Origin: Pseudomonadota bacterium
Lineage (GTDB): Bacteria; Pseudomonadota; Gammaproteobacteria; Burkholderiales; Rhodocyclaceae
Assembly: GCA_021811225.1 (NCBI GenBank)
Contig: JAJZPJ010000103.1
Location: forward strand, 1 to 9,249
Direction of reading: 5' to 3'
DNA: 9,249 nt
Made by a program: the position numbers and the translations under genes. Positions 1 through 9,246 of this stretch are shown here, piece after piece (position 1 is the stretch's first letter; the number at the start of each line of letters is the position of its first letter). A model generated the notes under the pieces. That model was not told the origin of the DNA, did not search any database, and was given only the letters and a program-made list of their open reading frames with translations.

Positions 1-1031
1 TTCATCTTGCCGTTTCTCGTCTGCAGGCAGTAGAGCCGGCCGCGCTCGATGGTGAACTCGAAGTCCTGGACCTCGCGGTAGTGCGACTCCAGCCGCTGGT
101 GCAGCTCCTGCAGCTGGCGATAGATCTCCGGCATCTCCTGCTCCATCTCGGCGATCGCCTTGGGCGTGCGTATCCCGGCGACCACGTCCTCGCCCTGGGC
201 ATTGACCAGGTATTCGCCGTAGATCAGATTCTCGCCGGTGCCCGGGTTGCGGGTGAAGCCGACGCCGGTGCCCGAGTCGTTGCCCATGTTGCCGAAGACC
301 ATGGTGCAGATGGTCACCGCGGTGCCGTTGGCCATCTCCTTGGTGATCCGGAACTGCCTGCGGTAATCGACCGCGCGCTTGCCCATCCAGGAGCGGAACA
401 CCGCCTGCACCGCGACTTCCAGCTGCTCGAAGGGATCCTGCGGAAAGGGCTTGCCGGTGTGGCGCAGGACGATGGCGAGAAACTCGTCAGCGAGCTCCTT
501 GAGCTGGGCGGCGTCGAGATCCACGTCCTGGAGCGCGCCGTGGCGCTTCTTGGCGGCGTGCATTTTCTCGTCGAAGGCGTCATCGGCTATCCCCAGCGCG
601 ATCTTGCCGAACAGCTGGATGAAGCGCCGGTAGGCGTCGTAGGCGAAGCGTTCGTTGCCCGTTTGCCGGATCAGGCCGGCGAGCGAGCGCTCGTTCAATC
701 CCAGGTTGAGGACGGTATCCATCATGCCGGGCATCGACATCGCCGAGCCGGAGCGCACCGACACCAGCAGGGGATTGTCTTCGCTGCCGAAGCCCTTGCC
801 GGTCTTCTGCTCCAGCGCCTTCATGTGCGCCCTGATCTCGTCCATCAGGCCGTCGGGCAACTGGTGACGTTCGAGATAGGCGAGGCAAGCCTCGGTGCTG
901 ACGACGAAACCCGGCGGCACGTTGAGGCCGATCTGGGTCATCTCGCAAAGGTTGGCGCCCTTGCCGCCCAGCAGCATCTTGTTCTTGCCGTCGCCCTGCT
1001 CGAAATCGAAAACGAAGCTGCGCCCACTCAT
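1..1031 (-). CDS. ppdK: Pyruvate phosphate dikinase, N-terminal part (cut by window edge)
   Basis: Cytoplasmic enzyme interconverting pyruvate + ATP + phosphate and PEP + AMP + pyrophosphate, used for gluconeogenesis or pyrophosphate-linked glycolysis. The minus strand is open from the ATG at 1031 to the window edge, giving 343 codons of a protein that is usually about 880-900 residues; the phosphohistidine and PEP/pyruvate domains lie outside. Visible family signatures are LLGGKGANLCEMT (residues 20-32), the nucleotide-binding stretch LLVSVRSGSAMSMPGMMDT (88-106), then FAYDAYRRFIQ, GNMGNDSGTGVGFTRNPGTG and, near the edge, FTIERGRLYCLQTRNGK, all typical of the PPDK ATP-grasp half rather than PEP synthase. 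The start is supported by a purine-rich GGGGAAGAG just upstream (1033-1041) and by the family's usual N-terminus. It is transcribed away from the riboswitch region. A GATAAT hexamer on its strand (1118-1123) could be a -10 box, but I see no good -35. Confidence 0.97.
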   Translation of the reverse strand, partial: MSGRSFVFDFEQGDGKNKMLLGGKGANLCEMTQIGLNVPPGFVVSTEACLAYLERHQLPDGLMDEIRAHMKALEQKTGKGFGSEDNPLLVSVRSGSAMSMPGMMDTVLNLGLNERSLAGLIRQTGNERFAYDAYRRFIQLFGKIALGIADDAFDEKMHAAKKRHGALQDVDLDAAQLKELADEFLAIVLRHTGKPFPQDPFEQLEVAVQAVFRSWMGKRAVDYRRQFRITKEMANGTAVTICTMVFGNMGNDSGTGVGFTRNPGTGENLIYGEYLVNAQGEDVVAGIRTPKAIAEMEQEMPEIYRQLQELHQRLESHYREVQDFEFTIERGRLYCLQTRNGKM

Positions 1032-1186
1032 ACTCTTCCCCTTGACAAAAATAAGCCGGTCCGTGCCGGCGCGCTGGTCGTGCGGCCGGCCACGCCCCCC
1101 ACGTCACTTGTGGCGCCATTATCGCCTAGAGCATGGGCATGAACTTGATCTTGGTCAGGGTTGACGCCCCGGACGGGGGCTGGCAT

Positions 1187-1215
1187 TTTTCCGGAAGTTG
1201 GCCTAGACTTATATC
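1187..1215 (+). promoter_or_regulatory. Candidate promoter of the riboswitch transcript
   Basis: TATATC (1210-1215) matches four of six -10 bases and lies 17 bases after TTTTCC (1187-1192), a poor -35. Initiation from it would fall about 5-10 bases before the aptamer, which is where a riboswitch promoter is expected. An alternative is TTGACG (1161-1166) with a weak CATTTT (1184-1189) at 17-base spacing. Neither is convincing alone; position is the main argument. Confidence 0.25.
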
Positions 1216-1225
1216 GTTTGGCCTA

Positions 1226-1325
1226 CTGAAACAAGGCAAACCCATCGAAAGGTGGGGACGCAAAGTCACCGGTCTAACGGGTGCGCGGCGAGGCTGCACG
1301 CCCCAGGATAGCGGGACTGCCAGGT
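1226..1325 (+). promoter_or_regulatory. Cyclic-di-GMP class I riboswitch (GEMM-I) aptamer
   Basis: RNA sensor of the second messenger c-di-GMP. The conserved blocks occur in order: AAGGCAAACCC (1233-1243); a six-pair stem CCCATC/GGTGGG (1241-1246/1251-1256) capped by a GAAA tetraloop (1247-1250); GGGACGCAAAG (1255-1265); CCGGTCTAA (1269-1277), the tetraloop-receptor side; a second, variable GC hairpin (about 1279-1303); then AGGATAGCGGGACTGCC (1305-1321). GGCA (1235-1238) is complementary to TGCC (1318-1321) and can close the structure. Aligned by eye to the Vibrio cholerae Vc2 aptamer from memory, the ligand-contacting G20, A47 and C92 fall on G1236, A1263 and C1320, all conserved. G at position 20 favours c-di-GMP over the cGAMP-responsive variant, which has A there. 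The only plus-strand gene downstream with a good start is the DUF1631-like gene at 1535, so it is the presumed target. Confidence 0.88.
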
Positions 1326-1534
1326 GAGGCGAGGCGGTTGTGCGGCGGTTGTCCCCCTTGTGTCGCGCACGGCCGCTCGGCGAGATGGACGTCGCTGCGG
1401 ACGCTCCGCGGCGCTCCGTGGTTCACGTCGGTCCTAGTCGCCGTCTTCCTGCAGCACCCTCTTCCCCGCGTGATCGTGCGTCTGCTGGGCTATCGACGTG
1501 CTCGCGGCCGCGGCCGCGCGAGGAGGACAAAGAC
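1326..1534 (+). promoter_or_regulatory. Long 5' leader / probable expression platform with palindrome and strong SD
   Basis: About 200 bases separate the aptamer from the start codon. I find no classic intrinsic terminator (no GC hairpin followed by a T run). Three features stand out. A 16-base perfect palindrome made of CGCGGCCG repeats lies at 1503-1518. An AGGAGG Shine-Dalgarno lies at 1521-1526, directly against it and eight bases before the ATG. A pyrimidine run CCTCTT (1458-1463) could pair with the AGGAGG, counting one G-U pair. Control at translation, or by Rho, is therefore more likely than intrinsic termination, but the switching mechanism cannot be read from sequence alone. In-frame GTG codons such as 1340 lack a Shine-Dalgarno and are not taken as starts. 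Confidence 0.4.
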
Positions 1535-2617
1535 ATGGCGGCAATCGAAACAGCGCAAAGTGGCGTGCTTGGACCTTTGGGCGGCGGCTTTGCCGATTCC
1601 GCGGAAAACGCCAGGCTTCTGGCGCATTCCCGCGACCGGACGGCGGCGCGCCTGCGCCCGGCCTTGGGCGGCGTCTTGGCGCGGATCCACGCCGATCTGC
1701 TGCACCGAGGCGAGCTCGCGAGCGAGCGCGGGCAACGGCATTTTCTCTACGGCATCCGCGATGTGTTGCTGGAGAGCGGGGTGCAGCTGGAGTCCTTGCT
1801 GGTGCGCCACTGGTGCCGGGAATTCGATGCCGCGATCGGCGGCGGGCCGGCGCCCCGGCTCTCCGTGCTGAACCTCGACGGTGCCGGCGACCGGGAGGAA
1901 GCGCTCGCGCTGCGGGCGCTCACCGAGCGCTTGCGCGAACAGCGTGCGCAGGCGCTGGCAGCCATCGGCCGGCACCTGGTGGGCTTGTCCGGCCGGGAGC
2001 AGGTCCGCGCCGCAGCGCCGGAACTGCTTTGCCGGTCGCTGCGCGCCACCTTCTCCGAAGCGGGTCTCGGGCTGCCGGCGCGGCTGGAATTGCTGCGCGT
2101 CATGCTGCCTTTCGTCGATGCCGAATTCGGCGCGGTCTATGAGGCCTGGGGCGCGGAACTGGCGAGCGCGGAACGGCCGCCCGAATCAGGATCAAGACCC
2201 GGTGGCGCCGACGACCATGCGGCCGCGGAGGCCGCATTGACGGGCTTTCTGGCCTTGCCGCTGCCGGCCGTCGCGGCGCAACTGCTCGACGGCGAATGGC
2301 GGGAGCTGCTGCGCCGCCTCCACGCCGAAGGCGACCGGGACGCCTGGGATGGGGCCTGCGCCGTCGCCGCGGAACTGGTCTGGAGCGTGCGGATCGCGCC
2401 GGGCAGCCAGGAACGCAAGATGCTCCTGGGCAGATTGCCGAACCTGCTCAGGCGGCTCCAGGAGGGCTTCGAACGCCTGGGGATCGATGCCGGACGCCGC
2501 GTCGAGATTCTCGACGCCCTGTTCGGCGTGCATGCCGCCATCCTGCGCGGCGAAGCGCCGCCGGCGATTCCGGCGCGCAGGAACACGCGGCTGAATGCGG
2601 TAAATCGCGCCGGCTAA
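1535..2617 (+). CDS. Compact DUF1631-like protein, presumed c-di-GMP riboswitch target
   Basis: 360 residues, soluble-looking, mostly helical, without signal peptide or membrane segment. By eye it resembles both ends of the DUF1631 family (function unknown). The N-terminal region (24-100) fits the family's opening helices. Residues 109-131 (RLSVLNLDGAGDREEALALR) match the family pattern LSLV..DDLEE.LA. Residues 162-210 fit the helix pair after it. Residues 253-340 fit the C-terminal end, with W..LL..LHAEGDRDAW and LVWSV (281-285) then LLGRLPNLLRRLQ. Family members are usually around 700 residues or more, so the middle appears to be missing; the low-complexity stretch at 212-232 marks the likely junction. 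The ATG at 1535 has a perfect AGGAGG eight bases upstream; the upstream in-frame extension looks non-coding. It seems intact, with no frameshift. Identification comes from remembered pattern resemblance and needs a profile search; being a real gene is more certain than its family. Confidence 0.8.
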   Translation: MAAIETAQSGVLGPLGGGFADSAENARLLAHSRDRTAARLRPALGGVLARIHADLLHRGELASERGQRHFLYGIRDVLLESGVQLESLLVRHWCREFDAAIGGGPAPRLSVLNLDGAGDREEALALRALTERLREQRAQALAAIGRHLVGLSGREQVRAAAPELLCRSLRATFSEAGLGLPARLELLRVMLPFVDAEFGAVYEAWGAELASAERPPESGSRPGGADDHAAAEAALTGFLALPLPAVAAQLLDGEWRELLRRLHAEGDRDAWDGACAVAAELVWSVRIAPGSQERKMLLGRLPNLLRRLQEGFERLGIDAGRRVEILDALFGVHAAILRGEAPPAIPARRNTRLNAVNRAG

Positions 2618-2647
2618 CTTTAGCCATATGAAACGTTTAGCGGTCAT

Positions 2648-2678
2648 TTGAATCGTCCGGGGACGGATGTTCTATAAT
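2648..2678 (+). promoter_or_regulatory. Promoter of the hydrolase-ACP-ketosynthase cluster, with dyad in spacer
   Basis: A perfect TATAAT (2673-2678) is preceded by TTGAAT (2648-2653, four of six -35 bases) with a 19-base spacer, two longer than optimal. Inside the spacer is an inverted repeat CGTCC-GG-GGACG (2654-2665), extended imperfectly by AT/GAT on the flanks. A stretched spacer holding a dyad is the layout of MerR-family activated promoters. No MerR-type gene is in the window, so regulator identity is unknown. Confidence 0.5.
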
Positions 2679-2681
2679 CCG

Positions 2682-2710
2682 GGCCGCTCCGGCGTGGGGC
2701 GGCCATCTTT
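2682..2710 (+). terminator. GC hairpin followed by T run in the 5' leader (possible attenuator)
   Basis: GGCCGC (2682-2687) pairs with GCGGCC (2699-2704) around an 11-base loop and is followed by ATCTTTT. It lies between the predicted promoter and the hydrolase ATG at 2719. The six-pair stem and short T run are modest for an intrinsic terminator. It could be a leader attenuator, an mRNA-stability hairpin, or a leaky terminator. Confidence 0.3.
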
Positions 2711-2718
2711 TCCCGTTC

Positions 2719-3540
2719 ATGAGTAAAGTACCGGCGGTATTGCTGCTCCATGGGCTGTGGAGCAGCCCGAGCGAAATGCTGCCCGTCGCCAGTTTTCTGC
2801 GGCGCACCGGCTACCGGGTGGAGATGCCGGAGATTCGCGGCTATACGTATGCCGCGGGGACGAAGCTGCGCCCCTGGCGCGACTGGCTGCAGGCCGCCTT
2901 GGCGGCCTTCGATGCCCTCAAGGCCGAGCACGCGGACGTCTTCGTCGGCGGTCTGTGCGTCGGCGGCATGCTCTCCCTCGCCGTGGCGGCCCATCGGCCC
3001 GGAGAGGTGAGGGCGCTCGCGGTGCTGTCGCCCTCGGTGTTCTTCGACGGCTGGGGCGTTCCCCGGCTCACGCGTCTGCGCCACATCGGCTACTACAGTC
3101 CCTTTCGCTATTTCTGGAAGGTGCAGGAAAAAGAACCCTTCGGCGTCAAGAATCCGCTGATCCGGCGCTGGATAGCCCGCGAGATGGAGAGCCGCAAGAT
3201 CTCGGCGGCGGGTGCCGCCGCTCTGCCCTTGACCGGACTGCACGAGTCGGAGCGGCTGCTCGCCGCCGTCAAGCGCGCGCTCCCGGAGATCACCGCGCCG
3301 ACCTTGATCATCCATGCCCGCGAGGACGAGATTTCGACCCTGCGTTCGCCCCATTTCCTGCTCGAGCGCCTGGGCAGCCGGGTCAAGCATCTGCGGGTGC
3401 TGGAGAACAGCTACCACATGGTGACCCTGGACAACGAGCGCCAGCAGGTCGTCACCGCCATCAACGATTTCTTCCTCGAACAGACTTCGCAACCCGAGGC
3501 GGCCGTTTTGCCCTTCACGTCAAAAATGCGCTTCGCCTGA
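2719..3540 (+). CDS. Alpha/beta hydrolase with Cys nucleophile (carboxylesterase/thioesterase-like)
   Basis: 273-residue alpha/beta-hydrolase, cytoplasmic by lack of a signal peptide. The first strand and oxyanion turn are seen in VLLLHGLWSS (7-16). The nucleophile elbow reads GGLCVGG (77-83), so Cys80 occupies the place of the usual serine in G-x-S-x-G. Asp203 (in HAREDEIS) and His233 (in SYHMVTLDNER) complete a plausible Cys-Asp-His triad. The C-terminal HMVTLD pattern resembles Est30-type carboxylesterases and monoglyceride lipases, while G-x-C-x-G occurs in dienelactone hydrolase and PHA synthase; length and lack of the other PhaC features argue against a PHA synthase. Placed 65 bases before an ACP and a ketosynthase, it may release or transfer an acyl chain from the carrier protein, which is inference. 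There is no clear Shine-Dalgarno before the ATG, but the first strand begins four residues later, so a later start is unlikely. Confidence 0.93.
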   Translation: MSKVPAVLLLHGLWSSPSEMLPVASFLRRTGYRVEMPEIRGYTYAAGTKLRPWRDWLQAALAAFDALKAEHADVFVGGLCVGGMLSLAVAAHRPGEVRALAVLSPSVFFDGWGVPRLTRLRHIGYYSPFRYFWKVQEKEPFGVKNPLIRRWIAREMESRKISAAGAAALPLTGLHESERLLAAVKRALPEITAPTLIIHAREDEISTLRSPHFLLERLGSRVKHLRVLENSYHMVTLDNERQQVVTAINDFFLEQTSQPEAAVLPFTSKMRFA

Positions 3541-3588
3541 TACCATTCACCTTGTACATAGACTATCCTAGCCAGGGACAAGTCGCAC

Positions 3589-3609
3589 ATGATGCGGGCC
3601 ATCTTATGA
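3589..3609 (+). other. Candidate six-codon leader ORF coupled to the ACP start
   Basis: ATG ATG CGG GCC ATC TTA TGA encodes MMRAIL. AGGGA (3575-3579) sits nine bases before the first ATG, a proper Shine-Dalgarno distance. The TGA overlaps the ACP ATG as ATGA (3606-3609), the same junction used between the ACP and ketosynthase genes. The ACP itself has no obvious Shine-Dalgarno, so translation of this mini-ORF could deliver ribosomes to it. Such short ORFs also arise by chance. Confidence 0.3.
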
Positions 3610-3866
3610 GCACACTGGAAAAAATACAGCAGTTGATGCGGGACCGCCTGGGTCTGACCGAGGAGCAGGTGCAGCCCGGGCAGAGCCTGGAAGCGATCGG
3701 CATCGATTCCCTGGCGGTCGTGGAATTCATGTTCGACCTCGAGGACGAATTCGGCGTCAGGCTCACCGATGAGCGCACACCGGTCGCCAGCGTGCAGGAC
3801 ATCGCCGATCTGATCGATCGGGCGCTGGCCAATCCGGAACAGCTCAGGCAACCGGCATCGGCATGA
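3606..3866 (+). CDS. Acyl carrier protein
   Basis: 86-residue acidic carrier protein of normal ACP length. The phosphopantetheine attachment motif is GIDSLAVVEF with Ser35 as the modified residue, followed by the acidic recognition helix (FMFDLEDEFGVRL, about 41-53). The start at 3606 gives the usual helix I (STLEKIQQLMRDRLG). Cytoplasmic; it carries acyl intermediates as thioesters. The gene overlaps the ketosynthase start by four bases (ATGA), implying translational coupling and a shared pathway. The main fatty-acid ACP gene normally sits between fabG and fabF in proteobacteria; no fabG, fabD or fabH is seen here, so this is more likely a specialised second ACP than housekeeping acpP. No clear Shine-Dalgarno precedes it; see the MMRAIL mini-ORF. 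Confidence 0.97.
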   Translation: MSTLEKIQQLMRDRLGLTEEQVQPGQSLEAIGIDSLAVVEFMFDLEDEFGVRLTDERTPVASVQDIADLIDRALANPEQLRQPASA

Positions 3867-5103
3867 CGCGGCGGGTGTTCGTCACCGGCGTGGGCGTTCT
3901 GGCCCCGGGCGGGGGCGACGCGCCGACCTTCTTCTCCAGCCTGATCGGCGGCCGCTCCTCGATCGGGCTGCTGCAAAGCAGCTTCGCCTCGAGGCTGACG
4001 ACGCGTATCGCAGCCAGCATCGACTTCGATCCCAAGCCGCACTTTCCGGCACTGCGCATGACTTCGCTCGATCGCTACGCCCAGTTTGCGCTGGTGGCTG
4101 CGCGTCAGGCGGTGGCCGATGCCGCGCTGGCCTTCGGCGACGAATTGCGCGAGCGTTCCGGCGTCTTCTGGGGCACCGGCATGGGTGGCGCCCAGACCAT
4201 CGAGCAGGGCTACAACGATGTCTATCTGAAGGGACAGGACCGCGTCCGGCCGCTCTCGGTGCCGATGTCGATGAACAACGCGGCGGCGGCGCAGATCGGC
4301 ATCGAGTACGGCATCCGCGGCCCGGTGCTCACCTATTCGACCGCCTGCGCTTCCTCGGCCAATGCCGTGGGCGAGGCCTTCCGCGCGATCCGCCACGGCG
4401 AGATCGATCTGGCCGTGGCCGGCGGCAGCGAAGCGCTGCTCACCTTCGGCGCGCTGAAGGCGTGGGAGGGCTTGCGCGCCCTGGCGCTCGAGGATGCGGC
4501 CGAGCCCGCCGCTTCCTGCCGCCCCTTCTCGGCCGAGCGCAGCGGTCTGGTGCTGGGCGAGGGCGCGGGGGCGCTGGTGCTCGAGTCGGAGGAGCGCGCG
4601 CGCGCGCGCGGCGCATTGCCGCTCGCCGAGTTGGTCGGCTACGGCCGCAGCAACGATGCCACGCACCTGACCAAGCCCGCGGTCGATGGACAGGTGCGGG
4701 CGATGCGCCAGGCGCTTCTCGAGGCCGGCCTGCCCGCCGCGGCGATCGGCTATCTCAATGCCCACGGCACCGCCACGCCGGTCGGCGACGTGGTCGAGAC
4801 CGCCGCGATCAAGGAAGTTTTCGGGGCGGCGGCGGCGAGGCTCCCGGTCAGCTCGACCAAGTCCATGCACGGCCACCTGATGGGCGCGGCCGGAGCGGTC
4901 GAATTGATCGTGGCGCTGATGGCGATGCGTTCAGGCAGCATTCCGCCGACCGCGCACTTGCGCAGGTCCGACCCGGAGTGCGACCTCGACTACGTGCCCA
5001 ACGTCGCCCGGCACGGCGTCGCCATCGACGCCGTCATGTCCAATTCCTTCGCCTTCGGCGGCGGCAACGCCGTGCTGGTGCTGCGCCGCCCAGAGCCTCA
5101 CTC

Positions 5104-5119
<16 letters not shown>
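3863..5119 (+). CDS. Beta-ketoacyl-ACP synthase, FabF/KAS II type
   Basis: 418-residue condensing enzyme, close to the length of FabF. It adds a two-carbon unit from malonyl-ACP to an acyl thioester. The catalytic set is intact: Cys162 in the STACASSA elbow, His301 in NAHGTAT and His338 in KSMHGHLMGAAG, with Lys333 also present. GTGMGG (104-109), GGSEA (187-191) and the C-terminal NSFAFGGGNAVLV are further thiolase-fold signatures. An intact Cys means it is a true condensing enzyme and not a chain-length factor. It starts inside the ACP stop codon (ATGA), so the two are probably made in step. With ketoreductase, dehydratase and enoyl reductase genes absent, it must borrow them from primary fatty acid synthesis or make an unreduced product. 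Its 3' end overlaps the convergent ETF-QO gene by 16 bases. Confidence 0.97.
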
Positions 5120-6747
<1,628 letters not shown>

Positions 6748-6756
6748 GCTTCTCCC

Positions 6757-6784
6757 TTGTCTGAGCGTCGATGCGCATTATAAT
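6757..6784 (+). promoter_or_regulatory. Promoter of the thioesterase-acetoacetyl-CoA synthetase operon
   Basis: TTGTCT (6757-6762, four of six) and a perfect TATAAT (6779-6784) are 16 bases apart, a near-consensus sigma-70 promoter. Transcription would begin near 6791. That is downstream of the first possible ATG of the thioesterase frame (6771), which therefore cannot be the start from this promoter and points to the ATG at 6822. Confidence 0.6.
6777..6782 (-). promoter_or_regulatory. Candidate -10 box for ETF-QO (shared symmetric element)
   Basis: The octamer ATTATAAT (6777-6784) is its own reverse complement, so the minus strand also reads a perfect TATAAT here. Initiation near 6770 would leave a leader of about 23 bases with a good Shine-Dalgarno before the ATG at 6747. 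The -35 on this strand is poor (GGGCTT-like), so an activator may be needed. Confidence 0.4.
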
Positions 6785-6821
6785 TGCAAACCCCGATAAG
6801 CCCCGGCCGAGCCGCATTCAT

Positions 6822-7229
6822 ATGGAACATCCGCACAAACTGGTGCACACCACCCTGATCCCGATCCGCTGGGGCGACATGGACGCGATGGGACACGTCA
6901 ACAACACCATTTATTTCCGATATGCGGAGCAGGCGCGCATCGACTGGCTGGCTTCGCTGGGTTTCCTCTCCGACCGTTCGGGACAAGGCTCGCCGGTGAT
7001 CGTCAATGCCAGCTGCTCCTTCCTGATCCCCTTCACCTATCCGGGGACGGTCGAGCTCCGCATGTATCTGGGCAAACCCGGGCGCAGCAGCGTGCCCTCG
7101 TATTTCGAGATGCGTCTGGCCGGCGGCGAAGCGCTCTACGCCGAAGGGGCGGCGAAAATCGTGTGGACCGATGCCGCCACCGGCAAGTCGATTCCGCTGC
7201 CAGACGCCATGCGCGCGCTGGCCGAATAA
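6822..7229 (+). CDS. Acyl-CoA thioesterase, 4-hydroxybenzoyl-CoA thioesterase/YbgC-like hotdog family
   Basis: 135-residue hotdog-fold enzyme hydrolysing an acyl-CoA to free acid and CoA. The family motif is RWGDMDAMGHVNNTIYFRY: by comparison with the Pseudomonas 4-hydroxybenzoyl-CoA thioesterase, Asp21 is the catalytic acid, followed by GHVNN and the long central helix (YFRYAEQARIDWLASLG). The later strands (VIVNASCSFLIPFTYPGTVELRMYL) are also typical. An in-frame ATG at 6771 would add 17 residues (MRIIIANPDKP...), but it lies inside the promoter spacer and the extra residues do not look like the family, so 6822 is chosen; neither start has a strong Shine-Dalgarno. It is followed after 14 bases by acetoacetyl-CoA synthetase, so the substrate may be a short or beta-keto acyl-CoA, but sequence alone does not show this. 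Confidence 0.93.
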   Translation: MEHPHKLVHTTLIPIRWGDMDAMGHVNNTIYFRYAEQARIDWLASLGFLSDRSGQGSPVIVNASCSFLIPFTYPGTVELRMYLGKPGRSSVPSYFEMRLAGGEALYAEGAAKIVWTDAATGKSIPLPDAMRALAE

Positions 7230-7243
7230 TCCTGGAGAAGCGC

Positions 7244-9205
<1,962 letters not shown>

Positions 9206-9246
9206 CGGGCTCGTGAGCCCGGGCGGGGCAGGAATCGGCCCCGCTT
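9206..9246 (+). terminator. Tandem hairpins after acetoacetyl-CoA synthetase
   Basis: Two GC-rich inverted repeats start right after the stop codon: CGGGCTC/GAGCCCG (9206-9212/9215-9221) with a tight turn, and GCGGGGC/GCCCCGC (9223-9229/9238-9244) with an eight-base loop, followed by TT. The second could be an intrinsic terminator, but the window stops before the T run can be judged. Confidence 0.4.

Noticed and set aside
81..1142. Plus-strand 353-codon open frame antisense to ppdK
   Set aside because: It is the shadow of the PPDK frame in GC-rich DNA. The minus strand reads unmistakable PPDK motifs over the same bases.
1182..1201. Possible sigma-54 promoter (TGGCATTTTTCC)
   Set aside because: The required GC element 10 bases after GG is absent.
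1340..1534. N-terminal extension of the DUF1631-like gene from GTG 1340
   Set aside because: There is no Shine-Dalgarno, the extra residues are Arg/Pro-rich and unlike the family, and the extension would start in the riboswitch leader. The ATG at 1535 has AGGAGG at ideal spacing.
2612..2625. Inverted repeat GGCTAA-CT-TTAGCC at the stop of the DUF1631-like gene
   Set aside because: The stem is short, AT-containing and has no following T run, so it is not a credible terminator.
2947..2967. PHA synthase (PhaC) identity for the hydrolase because of G-x-C-x-G
   Set aside because: At 273 residues it is too short, and the HMVTLD His region resembles carboxylesterases, not PhaC.
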